Shown piece by piece: positions 53,943 through 62,187 of a stretch of 64,000 nucleotides of DNA. Position 1 is the first letter of the stretch, and each line of letters begins with the position of its first letter. The stretch comes from CABQCM01 sp965145485. GTDB taxonomy: Bacteria; Bacillota; Clostridia; Oscillospirales; Acutalibacteraceae. The stretch is from positions 1 to 64,000 of the forward strand of contig CBCTCU010000001.1 in assembly GCA_965145485.1 (NCBI GenBank), read 5' to 3'. The notes beneath the pieces are model-generated. The model made no database searches. It saw nothing but the letters and a program-made list of their open reading frames with translations, and was not told where the DNA came from. Both the position numbers and the translations under genes were made by a program.

Positions 53943-54914
53943 AACGGTTAAAATCAATATTTTTCTCTTGGATCACACCGCCGCAACGGTGGGCCTCGCA
54001 AAAATTGGTAGCGACAGCGAGCCGTTGTGAGGGCGCTTGCAACCGAACGTGCGAGCCAGGCGCGGCCTTTTGAAAAAGCAAAGAGCGTGCAGAATGAGCG
54101 TGCGATGAGTTTGGAGATAAAAGGAAAAGCTTGCCGCAAACGATATGCCGCTTGCGACGAGATGGGAAGCGTTGACAGAAAAGATACCCCTTCCCGGCCG
54201 GGCTGCATAGCAAAAAAGCAGCCGTCAATTCATCACGAATCGCCGACCGCAGGTACAAGAGGTGCTTACAAAAAATATCCACGCAAGTTCTGCTCGCAAA
54301 AGGCTGGTAGCGAGCCAAAGCCGTTATGAGGGCGCTTGCAAGCGAACAGGCGGCGCGAGCGTGATCTTTTGCGGAAAGGAGGAGCGACGAAGTGAGCGAT
54401 AGATGGCGTTGGCTTTGAAAAAACGCCGTCGCGAACGATACGCAGTCCGCGACGACGTGGAAATGACGGTTAAAACCGATATTTTCTCAGTGGCGGAAAA
54501 TGCAGCCCACAGGGCGGTCCACCAACTGCGAGCCCAGTGAAGCGGGGCGCAGTTGAAAAGGAGAAGCAAGGGAGCGGACGGATGACGTCATTTTTGCCGC
54601 AGACATAAAAAGACGTCGGAGCAAAACGGACTTTGCCCCGACATGGTACGGGTGTTCATAACGACACTTTGACAAAGAAAAAATCCGAGTGTTCTTACAG
54701 GACTTATCCGCAAATGCAGTAGCGGCAAGGAATTTTGGCTGCGCCGAAGGCGCAATATCGTGAAAAGTTGGTAGCGATTGTGAGCCGTCGCGAGTGCGTT
54801 TACAAACGAGCAGGCGAACTGCGCGTGACTTTTCACGAAAGAGGAGGAACGACGGCGCGCGTGACTGATTTTTCTGCAAAGAAAAATCGGAACGGAGCAA
54901 AGTCCGTTCCGACG
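53943..54914. repeat. cluster of diverged multi-hairpin repeats between tRNA-Val and tRNA-Leu
   Basis: Three to four imperfect copies fill this stretch. Copy A starts near 53999, B at 54295, C at 54759, with a partial D at 54519. A, B and C share TGGTAGCGA, GAGCCGT and an inner CGNTTnCAANCG hairpin, enclosed by an outer stem. The stems are kept while their bases change: outer CGCAAAAG/CTTTTGCG in B against CGTGAAAAGT/ACTTTTCACG in C; inner CGCTT/AAGCG in B against CGTTT/AAACG in C. Copies B, C and D are followed by a ribosome-site-like GAAAGGAGGAG string and a second hairpin ending near GACGTGG. No protein is encoded. It looks like a repeated structured RNA or a decayed mobile element. Confidence 0.65.
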
Positions 54915-55001
54915 TGGTGCCGCTGACCGGACTTGAACCGGTACGGTATCACTACCGAGGGATTTTAAGTCCCTTGTGTCTGCCAATTCCACCACAGCGG
55001 C
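54915..55001 (-). tRNA. tRNA-Leu (anticodon TAA)
   Basis: An 87-base tRNA with a long variable arm, acceptor GCCGCTG/CAGCGGC, anticodon stem GGGAC/ATCCC region around CTTAAAA (anticodon TAA), T-arm GGTTCAAGTCC and encoded ACCA. It reads leucine UUA. A consensus promoter lies just upstream. Confidence 0.93.
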
Positions 55002-55024
55002 ATTGTTTGTGGTGTAACGTATGT

Positions 55025-55053
55025 ATTATACCGGAAATGAAAAACTCTGTCAA
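55025..55053 (-). promoter_or_regulatory. tRNA-Leu promoter
   Basis: On the minus strand TTGACA (55048-55053), a 17-base spacer and TATAAT (55025-55030): a full consensus sigma-A promoter. The -35 overlaps the last codons of rsmA, so the tRNA is transcribed from the end of that gene. Confidence 0.9.
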
Positions 55054-55937
55054 GGGTTTTTGAGTAGGGAAGATTGCATGGTTTCGGATGAGCGAATCAA
55101 AGCTTTGGTCAGATTGGCAAAGGCTTCAAGCGACAGCTCCTCTGCGCGGACGGTAAGGGGGAGCCCACAGGCGGCCATGGCGGCCTGCGCCTCCTCCTTT
55201 GTACAGGGCAGGGAAGAGGATAAGGCGTTGCACAGGGTTTTGCGCCTTTGGGCGAAACCGGCGCGAACTACGCGGAAGAGGGCTTTGGGGTCGGCGTCAA
55301 CCGGGGGATGCTTCAATAAATCCATGCGCAAAACCGCGCTGTCCACCCGCGGAGGAGGGAGAAAGGAGCCGGGGGAAACGGTAAAAAGCCGTTTCGGCTC
55401 GGCGTAAAAATGCACGGCTACCGTAACCGCCCCCGATTCCCGGCTGCCGACCCTGGCGCACAGGCGGTCGGCAGCCTCCTTTTGCACCATTACCGTGATG
55501 CTTTGCAGCGGGAGGCGTTGCTCCAGCAGCCTCATGATGAGGGGAGAGGTGATGTAGTAAGGCAAATTGGCGCAGACCACGACCGGCATATCGCCAAACT
55601 CCCGGGCGATCAGCTCCTTCAGGTTCAGCTTCATAGCGTCGCCGGATAAAATGGATATGTTATCAAATTCCGCCAAGGTTTCGTTTAGCACCGGGATCAG
55701 GCGTTGGTCCAGCTCGATGGCGGCTACCTTGCCCGCTCGCTTTGCAAGCTCCTTGGTCAGCACCCCAATCCCCGGGCCGATCTCCAGCACGCCGGTGGCG
55801 GAGTCGGCCCCGCAGGCGTCGGCCATGCGCGGGCAGACCGACGGATTGATGAGAAAATTTTGCCCCAGGGCCTTGGAAAAAGTGAATCCATGGCGGGCAA
55901 GCAGCTTTTTGACAGCAGCAGCGTCGGTTAACTGCAT
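55050..55937 (-). CDS. rsmA: 16S rRNA dimethyladenosine transferase
   Basis: The 295-residue KsgA/RsmA dimethylates A1518 and A1519 in 16S rRNA helix 45. It has ALGQNFLINP, GVLEIGPGIGVLTKELA (SAM loop), AIELDQRLIPVL, GDAMKLNL and the catalytic NLPYYITSPLIM. The C-terminal domain includes FRVVRAGFAQRRKTLCNAL. ATG at 55937 follows AGGAGGATCCGC. It has its own promoter, divergent from galE. Confidence 0.94.
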   Translation of the reverse strand: MQLTDAAAVKKLLARHGFTFSKALGQNFLINPSVCPRMADACGADSATGVLEIGPGIGVLTKELAKRAGKVAAIELDQRLIPVLNETLAEFDNISILSGDAMKLNLKELIAREFGDMPVVVCANLPYYITSPLIMRLLEQRLPLQSITVMVQKEAADRLCARVGSRESGAVTVAVHFYAEPKRLFTVSPGSFLPPPRVDSAVLRMDLLKHPPVDADPKALFRVVRAGFAQRRKTLCNALSSSLPCTKEEAQAAMAACGLPLTVRAEELSLEAFANLTKALIRSSETMQSSLLKNP

Positions 55938-56074
55938 GCGGATCCTCCTGTCACACGGTACTATTGCCTAATCGACGGCAGGCTTTCCTTCGCCGTCCCG
56001 GTTTGCGGCTTTTCACAGCGGCCGGCAGCACCGGCTCGACTAAGCGCGCCGGTCCGGCTTTCATAACCCATGCT

Positions 56075-56103
56075 ATTATAGCATAGGGCGGCTCCGGGCA
56101 CAA
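56075..56103 (-). promoter_or_regulatory. rsmA promoter with overlapping palindrome
   Basis: On the minus strand TTGTGC (56098-56103), a 17-base spacer and TATAAT (56075-56080). A perfect 15-base palindrome, ATGCTAT-T-ATAGCAT (56070-56084), covers the -10 and could be an operator. Confidence 0.7.
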
Positions 56104-56110
56104 GAAAAGG

Positions 56111-56139
56111 TTGTAATTTATGGGGAGATGGGCTAGAAT
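56111..56139 (+). promoter_or_regulatory. galE promoter
   Basis: TTGTAA (56111-56116), a 17-base spacer and TAGAAT (56134-56139). Its -35 lies eight bases from the divergent rsmA -35. The leader to galE is about 110 bases. Confidence 0.55.
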
Positions 56140-56257
56140 AAAAATACCAAACCCTCCCTTTCCATGGGACAAGCAGGAAGGGCTGCGTAACCGGATGATA
56201 CCGTGCGGCCGTCCGGGGACGGGGAGGCATTGAATTTTACTATGAGGAGGAATAGCA

Positions 56258-57274
56258 ATGGCTATCTTGGTTACCGGGGGGGCGGGCTATATCGGCTCGC
56301 ACACCTGTGTGGAGCTCTTAAAGGCAGGGCGGGATATCGTCGTTTTGGACAACTTTTCCAATTCCAAGCCGGAGGCGCTGCGGCGGGTGGGGGAGCTGGC
56401 CGGTCGGGATTTCCCCCATGTCGCCTGCGACCTGCTGGATACGGCGGCGCTCAATCAGGTTTTCGAGGATTATGAGATTGAAGCGGTCGTCCACTTTGCC
56501 GGGCTCAAGGCGGTGGGGGAGTCCTGCCGTCTCCCCCTGCTGTATTATCACAACAACATCACCGGCACCATCAACCTGTGCCAGGCGATGGAGCGGCATG
56601 GATGCCGTACGCTGGTGTTCAGCTCCTCCGCCACGGTGTACGGCGATTCGCCCGCCCCTTATACCGAGGAATCGCCGGTGGGTCATGGCATTACCAATCC
56701 CTACGGGTGGACAAAATCCATGATCGAGCAGATACTCCGCGACCTTTCGACCGCCGATAAGGGCTGGAGCATTGCCCTGTTGCGCTATTTCAATCCGATC
56801 GGCGCGCACGAATCGGGGCGTATCGGCGAGGACCCCAACGGCATCCCCAACAACCTCATGCCCTACATCGCCCAGGTCGCGGTGGGCAAGCTGGAGCGTC
56901 TGTCGGTCTATGGCGACGATTACGATACCCCCGACGGCACGGGCGTGCGCGATTACATCCATGTCGTCGATCTGGCGCTGGGCCATCTCAAGGCGCTCGA
57001 TGCTTTGCAGCAGCGCACAGGGGTACAGACCTATAATCTGGGCACCGGGCGGGGCTACAGCGTGCTGGAAGTTGTCCGCGCTTTTGAAAAGGCGAGCGGC
57101 CGCCCGGTTCCGTATGTCATCGCGCCCCGCCGCCCGGGCGACCTCGCCGTGTCGTACGCCTGTACGGATAAAGCCGCCAAAGAGCTGGGATGGAAAGCCG
57201 AGCGGGGGATTGATCAGATGTGCGCCGATTCGTGGCGTTGGCAGAGCAACAACCCCAATGGCTATCCCGACTGA
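56258..57274 (+). CDS. galE: UDP-glucose 4-epimerase
   Basis: The 338-residue extended SDR has the NAD motif TGGAGYIGSHTCVELL, LDNFSNS, the catalytic Ser in FSSSATVYG and YGWTKSMIEQI (Tyr-x-x-x-Lys), then GVRDYIHVVDLALGHLKA and YNLGTGRGYSVLEV. It interconverts UDP-glucose and UDP-galactose for glycans. A strong GAGGAGGAAT precedes the ATG. A perfect hairpin separates it from the two-component genes. Confidence 0.93.
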   Translation: MAILVTGGAGYIGSHTCVELLKAGRDIVVLDNFSNSKPEALRRVGELAGRDFPHVACDLLDTAALNQVFEDYEIEAVVHFAGLKAVGESCRLPLLYYHNNITGTINLCQAMERHGCRTLVFSSSATVYGDSPAPYTEESPVGHGITNPYGWTKSMIEQILRDLSTADKGWSIALLRYFNPIGAHESGRIGEDPNGIPNNLMPYIAQVAVGKLERLSVYGDDYDTPDGTGVRDYIHVVDLALGHLKALDALQQRTGVQTYNLGTGRGYSVLEVVRAFEKASGRPVPYVIAPRRPGDLAVSYACTDKAAKELGWKAERGIDQMCADSWRWQSNNPNGYPD

Positions 57275-57302
57275 TCGCGGGAATGCGCGACGAAGGGCTG
57301 GC

Positions 57303-57338
57303 GGCAAAAGGCGGCGGCAATCACCGCCGCCTTTTGCC
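57303..57338. terminator. perfect 15 bp hairpin between galE and the response regulator
   Basis: Arms 57303-57317 and 57324-57338 pair perfectly around a six-base loop. There is no T run after the stem, and the ribosome site of the next gene follows directly. It may be a terminator, an attenuator or an mRNA-stability structure. Confidence 0.55.
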
Positions 57339-57355
57339 CGGAGAGGGGGAAGGGT

Positions 57356-58054
57356 ATGAACGCGAGGATCCTGGTCGTGGACGACGAGCAGGCCATCGCC
57401 GATCTCGTGAGCGTTTATCTGGAAAACGAGGGATATACCGTTTATAAATTTTATACGGCCGAAGAGGCGGTAGCGCGCATCGCCTCCACACAGCTGGATA
57501 TGGCCATTCTGGACGTCATGCTGCCCGGGACCGACGGGTTCACCATCCTGCGCGAAATACGCAGGGAGCATACTTACCCGGTGATCATGCTCACCGCGCG
57601 CGAGCAGGAGCTGGATAAAATCAACGGCCTTGCCCTGGGCGCGGACGACTATATTACCAAGCCCTTCCGCCCGCTTGAGCTGGTCGCCAGGGTCAAGGCC
57701 CAGCTTCGCCGGTATTTCAGCTATAATCCCAGCTCGGCTGTGCGCCGCGAAGATGAATTGTCCCTGTCGGGGCTGCTGCTCAATCGTGAAACCCACGTCT
57801 GTAAGCTCAATGAGCGGGAGCTGCCGCTGACCCCCACCGAATTTTCCATCTTGTGGTATTTGTGTGAGAACCGCGGCAAGGTCATCAGCTCGGAAGAGCT
57901 GTTCCGGGCGGTGTGGGGTGAGAAATACTACGAGGGGGGCAACAATACCGTCATGGTTCACATCCGCCATATCCGGGAAAAGATGGGCGATTCGGCCGAG
58001 CATCCCCAATACATCAAAACCGTCTGGGGGGTGGGGTATAAAATTGAAGCATGA
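57356..58054 (+). CDS. OmpR/PhoB-type response regulator, VanR-like
   Basis: The 232-residue regulator has a receiver domain (acidic VVDDEQ; phospho-Asp in AILDVMLPGTDGF near 53; Lys in DDYITKPFRPLELVARV) and a C-terminal winged helix (LPLTPTEFSILWYL...NTVMVHIRHIREKMG...YIKTVWGVGYKIE). VanR and similar regulators group here. The following kinase gene begins two bases after its stop. A triple CNTAAG direct repeat upstream of the D,D-carboxypeptidase gene has the 11-base spacing expected for OmpR-type binding. Confidence 0.88.
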   Translation: MNARILVVDDEQAIADLVSVYLENEGYTVYKFYTAEEAVARIASTQLDMAILDVMLPGTDGFTILREIRREHTYPVIMLTAREQELDKINGLALGADDYITKPFRPLELVARVKAQLRRYFSYNPSSAVRREDELSLSGLLLNRETHVCKLNERELPLTPTEFSILWYLCENRGKVISSEELFRAVWGEKYYEGGNNTVMVHIRHIREKMGDSAEHPQYIKTVWGVGYKIEA

Positions 58055-58055
58055 A

Positions 58056-59207
58056 ATGAGCCAGCTGCGCCGCAGGCTGGTCTGGCAAATTCTGCTGGCA
58101 GTGGTGATCTCCGTTTTGGTGGGCGGCTTTCTTTTGGTGTTTTTTGTCGACGGTATCTTTCAGGATGCTTTCGCCAATGGTTTTATCGCCCTGTGCCAGA
58201 CCATCTTTCGCGTGGATTACACCACGGCGCTTCAATTGTATTCCGCGTTATTCCGGCAGAATAAGAGCATTTGGATTATGATTGGCTTCCTTGGGGTGCT
58301 GCTTGCCTGCCTGTTTGTGCTGATGAGGCGGTTTACCCGCTATTTTACCGAAATCAGCAGGGGGGTCGACCAGCTTGTGGAGGAGGCTTCGGGGGATATT
58401 GCGCTCTCCCCGGAGCTGGAATTTATGGAGCGCAAGCTCAACTCCATCAAGGCGACCCTGGAGCGCCGCGCGCGGGACGCAAGGGAAGCCGAGCAGCGAA
58501 AAAACGATCTTGTGGTCTATCTTGCGCACGATATCAAAACGCCCCTGACGTCGGTCATCGGGTATCTGAGCCTGCTGGAGGAAGCGCCCGACCTACCGCT
58601 GGAGCAGCGGGCCAAATACATCGGCATCACCCTGGAGAAAGCGTACCGGCTCGAGCAGCTGGTTGACGAGTTTTTTGAAATCACCCGCTTTAATCTGCAG
58701 ACCATCGTGCTCGACCGGCAGCCGGTTAACCTGTCGGTCATGCTCGCCCAGCTGCTGGATGAGTTTTATCCCATTTTATCGGCCGAGGGCAAGCGCGGGG
58801 TGTTGGAGGTGCCCGATGGGCTGATGGTTTACGCCGATGCGGACAAGCTGGCGAGGGTATTGCAGAATGTGCTCAAAAACGCGGCCGCATACAGCGACGC
58901 AGGCAGCGCGATCACCCTGTCTGCCGCCCGCCAGCCGGATGGGGTGGAAATCTACGTCGCCAACCAGGGGCGGACCATTCCCAAAGAAAAGCTCGACGCC
59001 ATCTTTGAAAAGTTTTACCGGCTCGACTCCGCCCGCCGGACCCATACCGGCGGCGCCGGCTTGGGCCTTGCCATCGCCCGGGAGATCATGAAAGCGCACG
59101 GCGGCGACGTTTCTGCCTCCTCCGAGGCGGGGCGCACGGTATTTACCATCACGCTGCCGGATGGGCTGGGCCTGTCCAATTCCCCGGATCAGCAAGGCCA
59201 ACCTTAA
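58056..59207 (+). CDS. sensor histidine kinase, VanS-like
   Basis: The 383-residue kinase has two membrane helices (about 12-38 and 66-90) around a short loop. A HAMP-like linker, the H-box VVYLAHDIKTPLTSVIGYLSLL (His near 157) and an ATPase domain follow. The ATPase has an N-box with NVLKNAAAYSDAG, then DAIFEKFYRLDSARR and GGAGLGLAIAREIM. The short sensor loop and H-box sequence resemble VanS-type kinases. ATG at 58056 is chosen for TGA-spaced coupling; a TTG at 58044 with GGGG upstream is also possible. Confidence 0.88.
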   Translation: MSQLRRRLVWQILLAVVISVLVGGFLLVFFVDGIFQDAFANGFIALCQTIFRVDYTTALQLYSALFRQNKSIWIMIGFLGVLLACLFVLMRRFTRYFTEISRGVDQLVEEASGDIALSPELEFMERKLNSIKATLERRARDAREAEQRKNDLVVYLAHDIKTPLTSVIGYLSLLEEAPDLPLEQRAKYIGITLEKAYRLEQLVDEFFEITRFNLQTIVLDRQPVNLSVMLAQLLDEFYPILSAEGKRGVLEVPDGLMVYADADKLARVLQNVLKNAAAYSDAGSAITLSAARQPDGVEIYVANQGRTIPKEKLDAIFEKFYRLDSARRTHTGGAGLGLAIAREIMKAHGGDVSASSEAGRTVFTITLPDGLGLSNSPDQQGQP

Positions 59208-59268
59208 GGAAATCCTAAGATTTTCGTAAGAGGAATATCAAAAACAACTCCCCTGTCTGTGCCATAAT
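59203..59268 (+). promoter_or_regulatory. triple direct-repeat box and promoter for the D,D-carboxypeptidase gene
   Basis: CTTAAG (59203-59208), CCTAAG (59214-59219) and CGTAAG (59225-59230) are three CNTAAG boxes at exact 11-base steps. CATAAT (59263-59268) is a plausible -10 with a poor -35. This is the usual layout of a promoter activated by an OmpR/VanR-type regulator, and the regulator is encoded just upstream. The first box overlaps the kinase stop codon. Confidence 0.65.
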
Positions 59269-59297
59269 AGGGACAGCAAAAGAGGGAGTTGTTTTGT

Positions 59298-60230
59298 ATG
59301 GTAGTCAAAAAAAGAGCAAGACACAAATCCGGCGCATTCGTTTTTCTGGCGGCGCTGCTGATTACCGCCGGCGTGCTGTGCATGCAGTGGGCGCCGTTCC
59401 ACCGCCTCACCGCCGCGCAGCCGGGAGACAGCGGACAGGCCGACAGCGGCCTGCTTTCGCTTTACAGCCCCAACGCCATTTTGATGCGGCTGGACGATCA
59501 AAAGATTCCGATGCAGAGGGCGGCGGATGAGCGCATCTATCCGGCCAGCTTGACCAAGATCATGACGGCGCTCATAGCCATGGAACGCATTGACGATCGG
59601 GAACAGAAGGTGGTCATTCAACAGGAATGGTACGACGATCTGATCGCGGCCGACGCGTCCATGGCGGGCTTCCTGCCGGGTGAGCGGGTCTCGGTCAATG
59701 ACCTGTTCTACGGGGCGCTGCTCTGCTCGGGGGCGGAATGCTGCGTTGCATTGGCCGTCGAGGCGGCGGGGTCGCAGACGGCGTTTGTGTCCGCAATGAA
59801 TGAGAAGGCGCGGCAGCTCGGCATGCGCGATACTCATTTCAGCAATGTGACCGGCCTCCATCAGGACGATCACTACTCCACCGTGCGCGACCTTGCCATC
59901 CTGCTGCGCAACGCCCTGGAAAACGAGACCTTTCGCACAGTCTTTACGACAAAACGACGCGCGATCGCGCCCACCAGCCGTCATCCGCAGGGAATGACCG
60001 TGGCAAGCTCGCTGTTTGTCAAGCTTTCGTCGCCATCCTTGGAGGGCGGCCAGATTCTCGGGGGAAAGACAGGGTATACGCAACAGGCCGGGCTTTGTCT
60101 GGCTACACTGGCCGTGAAAGAGGGCCGGGAATGGATCCTCATTACCGCGGGCGCGCCGGGGGATCACACAACCGAGCCCTATCATATCATGGATGCCCTA
60201 TATGTTTACAATACGTACGCCAAATCATGA
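59298..60230 (+). CDS. serine-type D-Ala-D-Ala carboxypeptidase (S11/DacA-like)
   Basis: The 310-residue protein has an N-terminal signal anchor (AFVFLAALLITAGVLCMQW), then the SxxK motif YPASLTKIMTAL. The second motif area reads LLCSGAECCVALA, where SxN would be expected, so the Asn is replaced. The KTG motif is GGKTGYT. It removes terminal D-Ala from pentapeptides. Together with the VanRS-like pair it may act like VanY in glycopeptide or wall-stress response, although no vanH/A/X genes are present. ATG at 59298 follows GAGGGAG; an in-frame TTG at 59289 is less good. Confidence 0.85.
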   Translation: MVVKKRARHKSGAFVFLAALLITAGVLCMQWAPFHRLTAAQPGDSGQADSGLLSLYSPNAILMRLDDQKIPMQRAADERIYPASLTKIMTALIAMERIDDREQKVVIQQEWYDDLIAADASMAGFLPGERVSVNDLFYGALLCSGAECCVALAVEAAGSQTAFVSAMNEKARQLGMRDTHFSNVTGLHQDDHYSTVRDLAILLRNALENETFRTVFTTKRRAIAPTSRHPQGMTVASSLFVKLSSPSLEGGQILGGKTGYTQQAGLCLATLAVKEGREWILITAGAPGDHTTEPYHIMDALYVYNTYAKS

Positions 60231-60250
60231 TTTGCAATCAATTTCGCATT

Positions 60251-60493
60251 TTATCCGTATATAGACTCGAGAAAATCCTCCACAATACCCATGAGATGAA
60301 TGGGGTCTACTTCGCACTCCTCCAAACGACGGGCTAAATGAGTCAGCGCTTCCTCGTTCGGGCAAACATCGTCTACGCACGACAATGTTTCACCGGTATT
60401 TTCGTTCACGGCTCGGATTCCATATGTGGAACCGAACTCGTTTTGACTTGGGAATACGCTATATCTTGTGCTGTTTACCTGCTGCGTTTTCAT
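60251..60493 (-). CDS. DUF6514-like small protein
   Basis: The 80-residue acidic protein reads YSVFPSQNEFGSTYGIRAVNENTGET, then SCVDDVCPNEEALTHLARRLEECEVDPIHLMGIVEDFLESIYG. The pattern fits the DUF6514 family, small cytosolic proteins of Clostridia with unknown function. GGAGGTACC lies before the ATG at 60493. It is convergent with the carboxypeptidase gene and has a strong promoter. Confidence 0.75.
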   Translation of the reverse strand: MKTQQVNSTRYSVFPSQNEFGSTYGIRAVNENTGETLSCVDDVCPNEEALTHLARRLEECEVDPIHLMGIVEDFLESIYG

Positions 60494-60528
60494 CGTTGGT
60501 ACCTCCGGGCGTGAAACATTACACGCCT

Positions 60529-60557
60529 ATGATACTGACGCTGTCTGTGTTTGTCAA
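60529..60557 (-). promoter_or_regulatory. promoter of the DUF6514-like gene
   Basis: On the minus strand TTGACA (60552-60557), a 17-base spacer and TATCAT (60529-60534). A GGCGTG/CACGCC inverted repeat (60508-60527) lies around the predicted transcription start and may be an operator. Confidence 0.75.
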
Positions 60558-60977
60558 GAGAATTTTCTTGAAAATATTTCACAGGTTTGGATGTGATGTT
60601 AACATAAATCAATTCCATAAATTCTGTAAAAATCGACTTTTGTGATTACCGATAAAATGTGCAACCGGAAATCGACGTATTTCGACAATATCATCCAGAA
60701 CAGGAGACAGAAGCCATTTTGTATCGACACGAGTCGCGTGCGAAAATCGCAGGTTTTGACCGCTTCCAACCTTCGACTGTTTTCGATTGCGGTTACATAA
60801 ATTATTCAAATCACACAAACGGACAATGCAACTGAGCAATAAATGATAACATTACGACAAGAAAGGAGGGCATGGTGAAGCGCCGCCATGCTATAATGAA
60901 ATCCTCACAGGATACCGAGCGTCGCTCGGTATCGCATTATTGTCGCCGCGTTTGCGTGGAGCGAGGAGGAAGCAAAT
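60558..60977. other. gap upstream of the GH172 gene, with a perfect palindrome
   Basis: About 420 bases. A 23-base perfect palindrome (GATACCGAGCG, a single T, and its complement) occupies 60911-60933. It lies 14 bases after TATAAT (60892-60897), which could be a -10 although its -35 is poor. The palindrome may be an operator or hairpin controlling the GH172 gene. An AAGGAGGGC with ATG at 60872 opens a frame that runs into the next gene out of phase and does not look coding. Confidence 0.5.
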
Positions 60978-62096
60978 ATGTCCGATTGTCTTTACCGCGT
61001 GCCCAGCGGGGTACGTACCATATGGGCAAATCCGGAGAATCCAACCGGGGAAAAGGGGGCGGGCGCGAAAGCCTGGGGCGGTCGCAAGGGCGCTCCCTGC
61101 CTTCGAAACCTGAAGCCGGGAGAGACCAGGGTGCTGGCCCAGGCGGAAGGGGCCGGTATTGTACGGAGAATCTGGATTACCATCGAAAAAAGAGAAAAGC
61201 CGCAGACCTTAAAAGGATACCGGCTGGAATGTTTTTGGGATGGCTGTGAAAAACCGGCGGTCAGCGTTCCACTGGGGGATTTTTTCTGCTTTAACAGCGC
61301 CAAGCTCTCGGCGTTTGAAAACGAATTCTTTTCTGCGCCGGAGGGGAGAAGCTTTAACTGCGTGATCCCCATGCCCTTCCAAAAGGGAATGAAGATCACC
61401 ATCTCGAACGACACGCCCTCCATTGAGGAAATTCAATTCTTCTACCAGGTTGATTATACCTTGGGAGACGACGTATCCGATGCGTTGTATTTCCACGCGT
61501 TTTACAATCGCGAGAGGAATACCGTCTGCCGCAGGGATTATGTCGTTTTGCCCAAGGTCGAGGGCCGCGGCCGTTATTTGGGCGCTTCGTTCGGCGTCAT
61601 CGCCAACCCGCTGATGGGCAATTCCTGGTGGGGGGAAGGCGAGGTCAAATGCTATCTCGACGGCGACGGGGAGTATCCGACGCTGGCCGGGACCGGTACG
61701 GAGGACTATATCGGCACCGGCTGGGGGCAGGGCCGTTTTGTCAACCGTTATCAGGGCTGCCTGTATGCCAGCGAGGAAGAAAAGCGGTTTAGCTTTTATC
61801 GCCTGCATGTTCCTGATCCGGTCTATTTTGAGCAGGATATCCGGGTGACAATTCAGCAGATTGGCTGTGTCGAGCACGAGGACATTGTCAAAATGCTGGA
61901 TAACGGCCTGGATATACGGGATACCGGCGGAACGAAACCGAATTATGACTGCCCGGGGGCGATCATCGACCGGTTTGACGACGATTGGTGTTCGGTCGCC
62001 TATTTTTATCTCGACCGCCCTTCCTCTCCGCTGCCATCCCTGCCGCCGTACGATGAGAGAATCGCAAAATATCAGGGCCGGATCGAACGGGATTAG
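60978..62096 (+). CDS. DUF2961 / GH172-family protein
   Basis: The 372-residue protein matches DUF2961 (glycoside hydrolase family 172). It has NPENPTGEKGAG at the start, GAGIVRRIWIT, PFQKGMKITISND, NPLMGNSWWGEGEVKCYLDGDGEYPTLAGTGTEDYIGTGWG (the metal/glutamate core), and FYRLHVPDPVYFEQDIRVTIQQIG. Family members include difructose-dianhydride and D-arabinofuranosidase enzymes, often acting as homotrimers. It has no signal peptide. The ATG lies after GAGGAAG. A promoter and tRNA-Ala follow. Confidence 0.88.
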   Translation: MSDCLYRVPSGVRTIWANPENPTGEKGAGAKAWGGRKGAPCLRNLKPGETRVLAQAEGAGIVRRIWITIEKREKPQTLKGYRLECFWDGCEKPAVSVPLGDFFCFNSAKLSAFENEFFSAPEGRSFNCVIPMPFQKGMKITISNDTPSIEEIQFFYQVDYTLGDDVSDALYFHAFYNRERNTVCRRDYVVLPKVEGRGRYLGASFGVIANPLMGNSWWGEGEVKCYLDGDGEYPTLAGTGTEDYIGTGWGQGRFVNRYQGCLYASEEEKRFSFYRLHVPDPVYFEQDIRVTIQQIGCVEHEDIVKMLDNGLDIRDTGGTKPNYDCPGAIIDRFDDDWCSVAYFYLDRPSSPLPSLPPYDERIAKYQGRIERD

Positions 62097-62124
62097 GAAA
62101 TCGTAAAAAAATCGAAAAAAGGTC

Positions 62125-62153
62125 TTGCAATTTCCTGCGGGTTGTGCTATGAT
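62125..62153 (+). promoter_or_regulatory. tRNA-Ala promoter
   Basis: TTGCAA (62125-62130), a 17-base spacer and TATGAT (62148-62153), 34 bases before the tRNA. Confidence 0.8.
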
Positions 62154-62187
62154 ACTGTCTGCGGCTTGATAAAAGCTTTTGCTAGAT

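Noticed and set aside
54379..54420. Tiny readings behind AGGAGG strings in the repeat cluster
   Set aside because: They encode 8 to 21 residues, differ between copies in length and frame, and lie within conserved hairpins; RNA structure explains the conservation better.
60872..61249. Small gene behind AAGGAGGGC before the GH172 gene
   Set aside because: Its frame continues into the GH172 gene out of phase and its sequence is Arg/Gly-rich without domain character; spacing to the ATG is too short.
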